64,000 nt of DNA from Erythrobacter sp047872805 (GTDB lineage Bacteria; Pseudomonadota; Alphaproteobacteria; Sphingomonadales; Sphingomonadaceae): the NCBI RefSeq assembly GCF_047872805.1, contig NZ_JBLQUK010000006.1:62001-126000 (forward strand), read 5' to 3'. Below the pieces are notes generated by a model that did not search any database, was not told the origin of the DNA, and saw nothing but the letters and a program-made list of their open reading frames with translations. How positions within the stretch are numbered: position 1 is the first letter of the stretch; each line of letters opens with the position of its first letter. Made by a program: the position numbers and the translations under genes. Below, one piece after another: positions 26,420-34,813 of this stretch.

Positions 26420-26776
26420 AGCGGAGCCAGTTCTGATTTGTGTTGTTGGTGAAAAATTTGCTGAAACTTATGTAGTGGCTCGAAGCGCAGTGTGCCACTC
26501 AAATAGGGGAACAGATAAGGAACAAGAGAGTCTTTTTCCACATTTGCCGTTGGTGCAGGGCGTCAGTGGCTGAGGGTGATGCCGGACTTTACAATAGTTG
26601 CGCGTCTGTGAACCAATCAAACAAACCATTCAAACGCCGTTCAGACCGCTCTGCCTAGAGAGAATTGCAAATGTCGAGGCAGTCGTCCATGGGCTGTGAC
26701 CTGGAGATTGCAGATATTTCGCACCACCGTGAGGGCGTATTGGCTGCACGGTGCAATACAGTTCAGGAGGATTCCC
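26420..26776. other. Divergent 357-base intergenic region, gyrA / TPR gene
   Basis: Holds the control regions of gyrA (minus) and the secreted TPR gene (plus). Seen: an AGTGGC/GCCACT inverted repeat (26474-26500 region) in the gyrA leader, a GAAC-N7-GAAC element (26509-26523), and AGGAGG (26766-26771) before the plus-strand ATG. No protein gene or T-tailed hairpin was found. Confidence 0.6.
26509..26523. promoter_or_regulatory. Candidate LexA box (GAAC-N7-GAAC) upstream of gyrA
   Basis: GAACAGATAAGGAAC equals GTTC-N7-GTTC read on the gyrA strand, the alphaproteobacterial LexA recognition sequence, with exact half-sites and spacing. It lies 90 bases before the gyrA start codon. A single match of eight fixed bases can arise by chance about once per 65 kb per strand, so position is the main support. 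Confidence 0.4.
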
Positions 26777-28144
26777 ATGATTTCGCTTTTCTCGCGCAAG
26801 CGCGCTTCCTCGCTCGCATTGGCTCTCGCATTGGCGAGCGGCACCGCAGTGACCGTGTCGGCCGTAGTGCCCGCCGAAGCAAACGCACAGCGCAACCGCG
26901 ACCGGGACCGCGAAAAGGCAGCGGAGGAATCGGATGGCGGCGGTTACACCGATGCCTTTCGCGCCGCTTATGCGCCTCTGGACGAAGCGCTGAAGGCCGA
27001 AGGTGCGAACGCTGCCGCTCTGCGTCCGCAGATTGATGCGCTGATCCCGCTGCTGACCACAAATGACGAGAAAATTGCTGGCGGCGGACTGGTGTTCAAC
27101 GCGGGCCTCGCGGCATCGGATCGCGGTTTGCAATTGCAAGGCATGGAAATCATGCTTTCCAGCGGAAAAGTGCCGATCGATCAGATCGCTCGTTACAACT
27201 TTATCGCCTATCAGCTCGCCAACGAACAGCGTGATTATGCCAAGGCGCGCCGTTATTTGCAGGGCGCGATTGACAACAATTTCAGCACCGAAACCGTTTC
27301 GGCCCCGGATTTGCAGATTGCCATGGCGGAAAGCTATTTTGCCTCGAATGAATTGCAGCAGGGCTTTGCCTATCTTGAACGAGCAATCTCCGGCCGCAAG
27401 GCGCAGGGCCTCGAAGTCGAAGAGCAATGGTATCGCCGCGGTGTGACTGTTGCCTATGAAAATGAGGCAGTGCCGACGGTTTACGAGTTCACCTCTATGT
27501 GGATCAGCGAGTTTCCGACCGCAGCCAATTGGCGCGACGCGGTCAATTTGACCCGCAACCTCAATACGTTCCAACCTGGCGAAATCCTCGATCTGTTCCG
27601 TTTGGGGCGCAAAGTTGGCGCTTTGCAGGATGCGTCTGATTACGACTATTATGTCGAAGCCGCCGACGCGCGCCGCCTTCCTAAAGAAGTGAAGGATGTG
27701 ATCGAGGAAGGATATGCCAACCAGATCATCAGCCGTGACAATTTGTTCATCACCGAAGCGCTAGAAATCGCCAGCGGCAGGATCGCGGCCGACCGCGCTG
27801 ATCTTCCCGCGCTAGAGCGCGATGCGATGGCGGGCGATGCTGCGCTGCGGACCGTGATGGCCGCTGGCAGCGCGTTCCTGAGCTATGGTGACTATGCAAA
27901 GGCGGCAACTTTCTACCAGCGCGCGTTGGGAATGCCGGGTGTGGACACCGCCGAAGCGCAGACCCGGCTTGGTATCGCGCAGGTCGGCATGGGTGATTAT
28001 GAGGCAGCGCGGGCCACATTCAATCAGGTTACCGGTTCGCGCACGCCAATTGCCAAACTGTGGGTTGCTTACGTGAATGAGCGCGAAGCGGCGTCCACGC
28101 CGGCTCCGGCCCCAGCTGCGGCAGCTCCTGCAACAATTGGGTAG
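26777..28144 (+). CDS. Secreted TPR-repeat protein
   Basis: 455 residues. A signal peptide (MISLFSRKRASSLALALAL... with an A-x-A cleavage site near AEANAQ, about residue 37) is followed by a charged linker and an all-helical region with tetratricopeptide-like repeats; the clearest are ARYNFIAYQLANEQRDYAKA and AGSAFLSYGDYAKAATFYQRAL. The last 20 residues are Ala/Pro-rich. Probably periplasmic, a protein-protein scaffold; no enzymatic motif. Start fixed by AGGAGG six bases before the ATG at 26777. Ends in a bidirectional terminator. Confidence 0.85.
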   Translation: MISLFSRKRASSLALALALASGTAVTVSAVVPAEANAQRNRDRDREKAAEESDGGGYTDAFRAAYAPLDEALKAEGANAAALRPQIDALIPLLTTNDEKIAGGGLVFNAGLAASDRGLQLQGMEIMLSSGKVPIDQIARYNFIAYQLANEQRDYAKARRYLQGAIDNNFSTETVSAPDLQIAMAESYFASNELQQGFAYLERAISGRKAQGLEVEEQWYRRGVTVAYENEAVPTVYEFTSMWISEFPTAANWRDAVNLTRNLNTFQPGEILDLFRLGRKVGALQDASDYDYYVEAADARRLPKEVKDVIEEGYANQIISRDNLFITEALEIASGRIAADRADLPALERDAMAGDAALRTVMAAGSAFLSYGDYAKAATFYQRALGMPGVDTAEAQTRLGIAQVGMGDYEAARATFNQVTGSRTPIAKLWVAYVNEREAASTPAPAPAAAAPATIG

Positions 28145-28162
28145 ACCGGATTGATTGTTCGA

Positions 28163-28200
28163 AAAGGGGCGCGCGGCATTAACCCTCGCGCCCCTTTTTT
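28163..28200. terminator. Bidirectional Rho-independent terminator
   Basis: AAAAGGGGCGCG and CGCGCCCCTTTTTT enclose a 17-base loop between two convergent genes (TPR protein and NYN protein). The A run on the left and T run on the right let it work in both directions. Confidence 0.88.
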
Positions 28201-28210
28201 GCGCGCCTGA

Positions 28211-28936
28211 CTATCTTAGGCGCTTTACGTAAAACTGCCCGTCATCGCGACGTTCTACGGCGAAATTGTCAAAGGAATCGAACATTTCCTTTAGGCTTTT
28301 GAACCCGTAATTGCGCACGTCGAAACTGGACCGGTTCCCGGCGATCTGACCGAGCTGTGACAGGCGCGCAAACCCTCCATCGGTTTTGGCTTCGGAATAA
28401 GCGGCGGTGATCAGTTCGAGCAGATCATCATCGACAGCCTCAGACTTGATCGAAAGGCCTTTCTTACGCTCATTCGAACGATCGGCAGCGTTGGTCTGGA
28501 TCAGCTTCCTGATGTCGATGAAACGTGTGCAAACCGATTGAAATGCAGGCGGGGTTTTCGATTCGCCAAAGCCGTAGACCAGAATTCCGTCCTGCCTCAA
28601 CCGTGTGACCAGCGGGGTGAAGTCGCTGTCAGAGGTCATGATTCCGAACCCGTCAACCTTGCCCTGATACAACAGGTCAATGGCGTCGATCGTCATCGCC
28701 ATGTCGGTCGCGTTCTTGCCCTTCGACACGTCGAATTGTTGCTGGGGGCGGATCCCGAATTTGTTGGTGATCGTGTCCCAGCGCGCCAGATTGTCCTTGG
28801 CAAAATTGCCATAGGCGCGGCGAATGTTGACCTGCCCCAGCTCTGCCATGACGGTAAGAACCGGGTCGATACCGTCCGGCGTGGTGTTATCTGCGTCGAT
28901 CAGCAGGGCGATATTCTTGAGTTCGGAATGGGCCAT
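28211..28936 (-). CDS. NYN (LabA/DUF88-type) RNase-like protein with LOTUS/OST-HTH tail
   Basis: 241 residues. The N-terminal NYN domain has the PIN-like acidic residues in LLIDADNTT, GKNATDMAMTIDAIDL and MTSDSDFTPL, consistent with a metal-dependent RNase. The C-terminal 75 residues (LLELITAAYSEAKTDGGFARLSQLGQIAG through NYGFKSLKEMFDSF) match the OST-HTH/LOTUS RNA-binding fold. The ATG at 28936 follows AAGCGGG and is preferred to one four codons upstream. It lies 59 bases after the carbonic anhydrase gene on the same strand, but a functional link is not evident. Confidence 0.85.
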   Translation of the reverse strand: MAHSELKNIALLIDADNTTPDGIDPVLTVMAELGQVNIRRAYGNFAKDNLARWDTITNKFGIRPQQQFDVSKGKNATDMAMTIDAIDLLYQGKVDGFGIMTSDSDFTPLVTRLRQDGILVYGFGESKTPPAFQSVCTRFIDIRKLIQTNAADRSNERKKGLSIKSEAVDDDLLELITAAYSEAKTDGGFARLSQLGQIAGNRSSFDVRNYGFKSLKEMFDSFDNFAVERRDDGQFYVKRLR

Positions 28937-28995
28937 GACCCGCTTCATGCGGCAGCGGGCAAGGCGGGGCAAGCGTCAAGCGCCGCATACGCGCA

Positions 28996-29637
28996 TCAAT
29001 CCTCGGGCAAGAATTCGCCAGTGTCCTCATCGAGCGAATAGAGCACGCCTTCTCTGATCGAAAAATGCGCGCCGCGCAATTTTAGCAAGCCCCCGCGCTC
29101 CTTGTCAGCGACCCAGGGGAAAGTGCGCAGATTCGCAAGACTCAGTCGGATAGCGGCAAATTCCATCGCCAGTTCGGCCTTGCGCCCCTCTGTCCCGTGC
29201 TTGCGCGCCACCGGCTCTCGCGCCGTGCTGAGCAGGTTGATCCAATTGGCGACGAAGCCGCCTTCGCCCAGCGGTTTTGAGTTGAAATTCTGCGTTAGCG
29301 CCGCCTGACACCCGCCGCAGCGGCCATGACCCATCACCACGATCTGCTTCACTTCGAGCATTTGCACCGCAAACTCGACCGCGGCTGAAACTCCGTGGAG
29401 CCCCGGCGTTGTTTCGAATGGCGGGACAAGCGCTGCGACATTGCGAACGACGAAGATTTCACCGGGATCAACGTCAAAAATCTGGGCTGGGTCCACCCGG
29501 CTGTCGGAACAGCCAATTATCATCAACTTGGGCCGCTGACCTTCGAGCGCGGTTCTGCCAAAGCGTTCGCGCTGGCGAGGGTAGATTCCTTTGCGAAAAC
29601 GGCGATAGCCTTTCAGCAATTGGGCATATTCTGGCAC
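28996..29637 (-). CDS. can: Beta-class carbonic anhydrase
   Basis: Interconverts CO2 and bicarbonate. 213 residues. Zinc ligands are C43 (GCSDSR), H104 and C107 (GHGRCGGC), and the Asp-Arg dyad D45/R47 is present, the active-site pattern of beta enzymes. The start is GTG at 29637 preceded by GGAGAG. It is 32 bases downstream of the SbtB-like gene and 60 bases upstream of the NYN gene. Placed after a bicarbonate transporter and its PII-like regulator, it most likely turns imported bicarbonate into CO2 for carboxylases or balances the pool. Confidence 0.95.
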   Translation of the reverse strand: MPEYAQLLKGYRRFRKGIYPRQRERFGRTALEGQRPKLMIIGCSDSRVDPAQIFDVDPGEIFVVRNVAALVPPFETTPGLHGVSAAVEFAVQMLEVKQIVVMGHGRCGGCQAALTQNFNSKPLGEGGFVANWINLLSTAREPVARKHGTEGRKAELAMEFAAIRLSLANLRTFPWVADKERGGLLKLRGAHFSIREGVLYSLDEDTGEFLPED

Positions 29638-29669
29638 GTCACTCTCCCATGGTCAGAGAGGCGGCTGCA

Positions 29670-29978
29670 TCAAAAGCGCTCTCCCCGGATCACCTGCACG
29701 TCCCACATGGTCAGGATGAATCCCAGATTCGTAAGCATAGGGGCAAGCGCTTCGGCAAGCACCATGGCTTTATCTTCCGCAGCTATTGTAAGGACAAACA
29801 CCTTATCCGTCCCCATTACGCTTTCTTCGCGCCAATGCCCTTCGCGCCCTTTGCCGCTGGTTACAGGGACAATCGTCCATCCCGTGATGCCGGCGTTTTC
29901 GACCGCGTCGGTAACTTTTCGCTGCAGCGCCTTGTCAGTGAGGATTTCTATCCGTTTGCGGGTGACGGTTTCGATCAT
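29670..29978 (-). CDS. sbtB: PII-like regulator, SbtB family
   Basis: 102 residues with a ferredoxin-like PII fold. The segment VENAGITGWTIVPVTSGKG matches the SbtB core, where nucleotides (cAMP, AMP, ADP, ATP in cyanobacteria) bind at the base of the T-loop. The C-terminal CGPxGC redox loop of cyanobacterial SbtB is absent; the protein ends RGERF. Its ATG overlaps the sbtA stop by four bases (ATGA), so the two should be made together and interact. It probably gates SbtA according to energy or carbon state; the ligand here is unknown. Confidence 0.88.
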   Translation of the reverse strand: MIETVTRKRIEILTDKALQRKVTDAVENAGITGWTIVPVTSGKGREGHWREESVMGTDKVFVLTIAAEDKAMVLAEALAPMLTNLGFILTMWDVQVIRGERF

Positions 29979-30961
29979 GGGAGAATTCCGGCAGTTTCAG
30001 TTAGTGCGACCGCAAGGGCGCTGATTAGACCGATATTCACAAGCACGTTGAAAGGGAAAGTGATGCTAAGCGACATGGTTAGATAAATTCCCGGATCGGC
30101 TTCGGGCAGGGCCAATCGCATTGCAGCGGGAACCGCGATGTAACTGGCGCTGGCGCACAGCACACCGAGCGTTGCCGAAGAGCCCGCGTCAAGCCCGATA
30201 GCCACGCCAAGCACCGTTCCCGCTGCGCCGTTCACAATTGGCAGAAATATCGCAATCGCCACAAGCCGCCACGTGATCGCGCGCGAATCCATCATCCGGC
30301 GCGCAGCAATCAGGCCCATGTCGAGCAGGAAGATGCACAAAATCCCTTTGAAACCGGCTTCAAAAAAGGGTGAAACCTCTGCAAACCCTTGGGCCCCTCC
30401 GATCATGCCGATGGCAAACGCACCAAGCAGCAGGACGATCGAGGAATTTGTGAAAACTTCATGCAGCATCTCTTTTGAAGACTGCGCACCACCTGCGCTG
30501 GTCATGCCCCTCGCAAGCAACAGGCCGCTGAGGATTGCAGGCGCTTCCATCGCGGCCATGACCGCAACCATGTATCCACCTGGCTCGCGCGATTGTCCGG
30601 TTAGGATCTCGACCGCGGTGACAAATGTAACCACGCTGATCGATCCATAATGCGCCGCGACCGCGCCGGAATTGATCCGGTCGAGCCTGCCGAAGCTCTT
30701 GAGCACCGCATAAGCAAAGAACGGTAAGATAAAACCCGCCGCAATCCCCGCGCCAAGCGCGGAAAGAACCGTCGCATCTATACCCGATTTTGAAACTGCA
30801 ACTCCGCCTTTGATGCCGATAGCGGCCATCAAATACAGCGACATAGCCTTGGCGATGGGTTCAGGGATGGCAAGGTCTGACCGGACAAATGCAGCCAAAA
30901 GGCCGAGCATAAAAAACAGAACGACAGGAGAGGTGAATGTCTGAATGGCAGTTTCGATCAT
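29975..30961 (-). CDS. sbtA: Sodium-dependent bicarbonate transporter SbtA
   Basis: 328 residues, about ten hydrophobic segments in two halves. SbtA family sequence is recognisable at FFMLGLLAAFVRSDLAIPE, MAAIGIKGGVAVSKSG, AAHYGSISVVTFVTA (the Ser/Thr-rich substrate segment) and the second-half ASYIAVPAAMRLALPEADPG. Imports bicarbonate with sodium across the inner membrane. First gene of a coupled set sbtA-sbtB-can, divergent from lipA. Known mainly from cyanobacteria; homologues occur in other bacteria including marine heterotrophs. Confidence 0.9.
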   Translation of the reverse strand: MIETAIQTFTSPVVLFFMLGLLAAFVRSDLAIPEPIAKAMSLYLMAAIGIKGGVAVSKSGIDATVLSALGAGIAAGFILPFFAYAVLKSFGRLDRINSGAVAAHYGSISVVTFVTAVEILTGQSREPGGYMVAVMAAMEAPAILSGLLLARGMTSAGGAQSSKEMLHEVFTNSSIVLLLGAFAIGMIGGAQGFAEVSPFFEAGFKGILCIFLLDMGLIAARRMMDSRAITWRLVAIAIFLPIVNGAAGTVLGVAIGLDAGSSATLGVLCASASYIAVPAAMRLALPEADPGIYLTMSLSITFPFNVLVNIGLISALAVALTETAGILP

Positions 30962-31083
30962 CGCCGCGCCGTTAGCTCATGTTGGTGTGCGTGAAAAGTA
31001 ACCCCGGACGCATCCTGTGTGTTCCCGGATTGATCGAAGGGGCTGGCTTGCGAGGGGAGCGACAGCAGCCTAAATGAGCTTCC

Positions 31084-32040
31084 ATGAATGATCTAACCAA
31101 CACGCCAAAGCCCGCTCCCGATGCGAATCGTCCGCCGCGGCAGCGCAAACCTGACTGGATTCGCGTAAGGGCGCCGGTAAGCCAAGGTTATAATGAAACG
31201 CGCAAATTGATGCGCGAACTCAACCTCAACACCGTTTGCGAAGAGGCGGCTTGCCCCAATATCGGCGAATGCTGGGACAAGAAACACGCGACCGTCATGA
31301 TCTTGGGTGATGTGTGCACGCGGGCCTGTGCGTTTTGCAACGTCAAGACCGGCATGCCCCGCGCGGTTGATCCACTGGAGCCGGAAAACACCGCCATTGC
31401 GGCGGCTGAAATGGGTCTGAAACATATCGTCATCACCAGCGTTGATCGTGACGATCTGCCGGATGGCGGTGCGTCGCAATTCGTGAAGGTGATTGAGGCG
31501 CTGCGCCGCAACACACCCGAGACAACCATTGAAATCCTCACCCCCGATTTTCGCGGCAAGATGCGCCGTGCGGTGGAGGCGATCTGCGCTGCGGGACCCG
31601 ACGTCTATAACCACAATCTGGAAACCGTGCCGCGCCTATATCCCACGATCCGGCCCGGTGCGCGCTATTACGCTTCGCTGCGATTGCTCGAAGAAGTGAA
31701 AGCGCATAATCCGCTGATTTTTACCAAATCGGGCATCATGCTGGGACTGGGTGAGCAGCGGCTTGAGGTGCATCAGGTGATGGACGACATGCGCTGCGCC
31801 GAGGTCGATTTTATTACTATGGGTCAATATCTGCAGCCCACACCTCGCCACGCCAAGGTAGAGGAATTCGTGACCCCAAAGGGTTTTGGCGCGTTTGGAT
31901 CAATCGCGCGGGCCAAAGGGTTTTTGCAAGTTGCCTCCAGCCCGCTGACCCGGTCAAGTTATCACGCAGGTGATGATTTTGCGGTCATGAAAGCTGCACG
32001 TGAGGAGCATTTGCGCAAGCGCGACCGAGTGCACCCGTAA
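31084..32040 (+). CDS. lipA: Lipoyl synthase
   Basis: Radical-SAM enzyme that inserts two sulfurs into protein-bound octanoyl groups to make lipoate. 318 residues. Both clusters are fully liganded: C52, C57 and C63 (CEEAACPNIGEC) for the sacrificial auxiliary cluster and C78, C82, C85 (CTRACAFC) for the SAM cluster; the C-terminal RSSY serine is present. It supplies the lipoyl groups of PdhB and PdhC encoded in this window. Stop and ratA start overlap as TAATG. The ribosome site is weak. Confidence 0.98.
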   Translation: MNDLTNTPKPAPDANRPPRQRKPDWIRVRAPVSQGYNETRKLMRELNLNTVCEEAACPNIGECWDKKHATVMILGDVCTRACAFCNVKTGMPRAVDPLEPENTAIAAAEMGLKHIVITSVDRDDLPDGGASQFVKVIEALRRNTPETTIEILTPDFRGKMRRAVEAICAAGPDVYNHNLETVPRLYPTIRPGARYYASLRLLEEVKAHNPLIFTKSGIMLGLGEQRLEVHQVMDDMRCAEVDFITMGQYLQPTPRHAKVEEFVTPKGFGAFGSIARAKGFLQVASSPLTRSSYHAGDDFAVMKAAREEHLRKRDRVHP

Positions 32041-32501
32041 TGGCGGGAATCCGGGAAACTCGGCGATTGCCTTATAGTGCCCAGCAGATGTTCGACCTCG
32101 TGGCCGATGTAAAGCGCTACAGCCAGTTTCTGCCTTGGGTGATTGCGACGCGCGTCCGGTCCGACAGCGACACAGAAATGCTCGCCGACATGGTGGTGGG
32201 TTTCAAGAGCTTGCGTGAGAGCTTTACGTCTCGGGTTAGCAAAGATCGCCCGCGTGAGATTGCTGTCCATTACATCGATGGCCCACTATCTGACCTCGAC
32301 AATGTCTGGATATTCCGCGAGATCGACGCTCAGAACTGCGAGATCGACTTTCGCGTCGATTTTCAATTCAAGAACCGCGTGTTTCAGGCGCTAGCAGGGC
32401 AATATTTCGATCGGGCGTTCCGCAAGATGGTCGAAGCGTTTGAAGCTCGCGCGCACGAACTTTACGGCAGCAACAGTTCCAGCGCGCAAAGCGTGGCCTG
32501 A
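32040..32501 (+). CDS. ratA: RatA/Coq10-like START-domain protein
   Basis: 153 residues, a single SRPBCC/START fold. RETRRLPYSAQQMFDLVADVKRY and FLPWVIATRV match the RatA/COQ10 family, which binds quinones (Coq10) or, in E. coli, interferes with ribosome subunit joining. The quinone-chaperone role is the more likely one in alphaproteobacteria. Translationally coupled to lipA by a one-base overlap. Its last 40 bases overlap the 3' end of pncC on the other strand. Confidence 0.88.
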   Translation: MAGIRETRRLPYSAQQMFDLVADVKRYSQFLPWVIATRVRSDSDTEMLADMVVGFKSLRESFTSRVSKDRPREIAVHYIDGPLSDLDNVWIFREIDAQNCEIDFRVDFQFKNRVFQALAGQYFDRAFRKMVEAFEARAHELYGSNSSSAQSVA

Positions 32502-32974
32502 CGGCGTATCGCCGCGCGGCCGCCGGGGCCATCGCCGCCGTCGAAATGCTTTAGTTCGCCCTGCGGTTCACCTTGTTCATCGCGAGTAGCGAGCGCAAAA
32601 ACAACCGTGCCGACAGGTTTCAGCTGAGTGCCTCCGCCGGGCCCCGCGACCCCGCTGATAGCCACCGCAACATCGGCGTTGGACCGCTTCAAAGCGCCTT
32701 GCGCCATGGCCCAGACACAGGCGATCGACACCGCACCAAAGGTCTCGATGATGTCTTGTGAAACGCCAAGCGCTTCCATCTTCGCTTCATTGGAATAGGT
32801 CACGAATCCGCGGTCCAGAACCGACGAAGAGCCCGAGATTTCGGTCAATGCACCAGCCACCAGGCCACCAGTGCAGCTTTCTGCGGTCGCGATCTTGCGT
32901 CCGGCGACCAGATTTTCGGCCACGACGCGCGCGGCAAGCTGCGCGATCTCATCGGGAAGCAGATATTCGCTCAC
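32462..32974 (-). CDS. pncC: Nicotinamide-nucleotide amidase, CinA C-terminal family
   Basis: Hydrolyses nicotinamide mononucleotide to nicotinate mononucleotide in NAD recycling. 170 residues, a stand-alone CinA C-terminal domain with the signatures ATAESCTGGL (catalytic serine and threonine), VTYSNEAK and ISGVAGPGGG. Its start overlaps the stop of the upstream hypothetical gene (ATGA), placing it third in ispDF-hypothetical-pncC. The tail-to-tail 40-base overlap with ratA leaves no room for a conventional terminator between them. Confidence 0.93.
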   Translation of the reverse strand: MSEYLLPDEIAQLAARVVAENLVAGRKIATAESCTGGLVAGALTEISGSSSVLDRGFVTYSNEAKMEALGVSQDIIETFGAVSIACVWAMAQGALKRSNADVAVAISGVAGPGGGTQLKPVGTVVFALATRDEQGEPQGELKHFDGGDGPGGRAAIRRQATLCALELLLP

Positions 32975-33549
32975 CGTTCTTCTTCCTGCTCGCGCAATTT
33001 ACGCTGACGGCTTTCGGTCATTTCCGGTTCCGGTTGAGCGCTGTCGCCGCCGATATCCGTTCCCAATTCGAAGAAGAACCCGACCAATGCCGCCATATTG
33101 TCTGCGGGCAGGGGGGCAAGAATTTGCAGACCCCGCTCAATTTTGGTGCAGTCATCAAGTTTGATTTCTTGTGCTGCCATATTTTCGAGCAGGTTGTCGA
33201 CGAACGGGCGCAAGGCATCGTCGTCCATGGATGCAAATAGCGCCGCAGAACCGCCCGCTTCCTCTTCGGCTATCTGCACGATCAACTGCCGCGCTCCGGG
33301 CCATGCAGCCGCTGCTCCATCGCCGAATTTTGTACGCATCTCAGCGGCGTTGGTGTTCGCATATCCATCGGGTTCAAGCGCTTCAAAACAACGGGTCATG
33401 TAGCCTTCAAAGGCGGCAGGCAGGCTGTAACGCACCGCTGCGGCAACAGCTGCTGGGTCCAGATCAGCAGGCTGCGCCGCTGCCGGGCTGGAGATTAATC
33501 CTGCGGCGATTACGAAGGGTGCAATAAGTGCAGGCAAGGTGCGCATCAT
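32971..33549 (-). CDS. Secreted hypothetical protein
   Basis: 192 residues. Signal peptide at the N-terminus (MMRTLPALIAPFVIAAGLISSPAAAQ, cleavage after AAA), then a mostly helical acidic domain with two cysteines (TRCFEAL, DDCTKIE) that could form a disulfide in the periplasm, ending in a highly charged Glu/Arg tail. I do not recognise the family. GGAGCG seven bases before the ATG at 33549 supports the start. It sits 28 bases after ispDF and overlaps pncC by four bases. Confidence 0.75.
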   Translation of the reverse strand: MMRTLPALIAPFVIAAGLISSPAAAQPADLDPAAVAAAVRYSLPAAFEGYMTRCFEALEPDGYANTNAAEMRTKFGDGAAAAWPGARQLIVQIAEEEAGGSAALFASMDDDALRPFVDNLLENMAAQEIKLDDCTKIERGLQILAPLPADNMAALVGFFFELGTDIGGDSAQPEPEMTESRQRKLREQEEER

Positions 33550-33577
33550 GAATTCGCTCCGGTTGAAGATACAGGCA

Positions 33578-34744
33578 TTATGACGTGGATAGAAGCGCGG
33601 CGATAGCCTGCGCAGCGATCCCCTCTCCGCGCCCAGTAAATCCAAGTCCCTCAGTCGTGGTGGCCTTGATACTCACTGCGCTTTCGTCAAGTCCGGTGAG
33701 GCGCGCTATCTCGGCGCCCATGGCGGCGCGATGCGGGCCAATCCTTGGCGCTTCGCAGATAATGGTGAGATCAATATTTCCGACCTCAAAACCTGCGTCT
33801 CTTGCCAGACCCACGGCGTGCTGCAGAAATTGACCCGAACGCGCGCCTGCCCATTGCGGATCACTCGGCGGGAAATGGGTGCCGATATCTCCTTCACCGA
33901 TGGCGCCAAGCACGGCATCGGTGATGGCGTGCAGCGCGACATCCGCATCGGAATGACCCGCCAGCCCATGCGGATGGTCAATCTTGACCCCGCATAGCCA
34001 CAATTCCTCTCCTTCTACGAGCCGGTGAACGTCAAAACCTTGCCCAATGCGGAAAGCAGGCCGATTGGTCATGCCCATCAAATCCTCTGCAAAAGTGACC
34101 TTCTTGAGCCGTTCATCACCTTGCACCAGCGCGATGGAACCACCCGCTGCCGCCATCACCTGTGCGTCATCCCCTGCGTTGGCTTTGCCTGCCCATGAAC
34201 GGTGCGCGCCCAGTATTGCAGGATAGCGGAAAGCCTGCGGGGTTTGAACCCGGCGCAGGGTGTCCCGCTCCGCCTTGCCTGCCATTGTTCCGGTTTTGCT
34301 TGCCACGGCGAGACTGTCGACGACGGGCAGAGCGGGGATAGCGCCGTCATGCGTTTCGAGCGCTGCGAGCAGACGTTCAATAACGACAATCGGCAAATCG
34401 GGGCGCGCTGCATCATGGATCAACACCAGCGCCGGGCCGTTTTGTTCCAGCGCTTCGAGCCCGGCTCGCACAGAATCCTGCCGCGACGCGCCGCCGGTGA
34501 CAAGCATGTATCCGTCCAATCCCCTCAGCGCGTCATGGGCGTCATGTTCTGCGCCATCTGCGATCACGACCTCCACCGGGTCCGCGCCTGCCATCATCAG
34601 CGCTGCGACCGAATGGTGGATCAGAGCCTTTCCGCGCCATGTGCGAAACTGTTTGGGAATGTCACCGCCCAGCCGCAAACCCTTACCCGCGGCAACCACC
34701 ACTGCAGCGAACGGGGGGAGGGATGTTTCGCCTGCCATAGGCAA
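33578..34744 (-). CDS. ispDF: Bifunctional IspD/IspF of the MEP isoprenoid pathway
   Basis: Fuses 2-C-methyl-D-erythritol 4-phosphate cytidylyltransferase and 2,4-cyclodiphosphate synthase. 388 residues. IspD half (about 10-228) has AVVVAAGKGLRLGGDIPKQF and VLIHDAARP; IspF half (about 230-388) has metal ligands in GFDVHRL and HSDADVALHAITDA and ends IKATTTEGLGFTGRGEGIAA. The fusion is a common alphaproteobacterial form. Divergent from dusB by about 70 bases. Confidence 0.97.
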   Translation of the reverse strand: MPMAGETSLPPFAAVVVAAGKGLRLGGDIPKQFRTWRGKALIHHSVAALMMAGADPVEVVIADGAEHDAHDALRGLDGYMLVTGGASRQDSVRAGLEALEQNGPALVLIHDAARPDLPIVVIERLLAALETHDGAIPALPVVDSLAVASKTGTMAGKAERDTLRRVQTPQAFRYPAILGAHRSWAGKANAGDDAQVMAAAGGSIALVQGDERLKKVTFAEDLMGMTNRPAFRIGQGFDVHRLVEGEELWLCGVKIDHPHGLAGHSDADVALHAITDAVLGAIGEGDIGTHFPPSDPQWAGARSGQFLQHAVGLARDAGFEVGNIDLTIICEAPRIGPHRAAMGAEIARLTGLDESAVSIKATTTEGLGFTGRGEGIAAQAIAALLSTS

Positions 34745-34813
34745 GGGCGCTTAAGGTCTGGACGGAATTTGCGCAATGCACTATGCGCTGCCCATAATTT
34801 AGGCACCCCTCTC

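Noticed and set aside
34202..34813. 204-codon upstream extension of dusB
   Set aside because: Antisense to ispDF and foreign to the Dus family; the ATG at 34814 starts the conserved protein.
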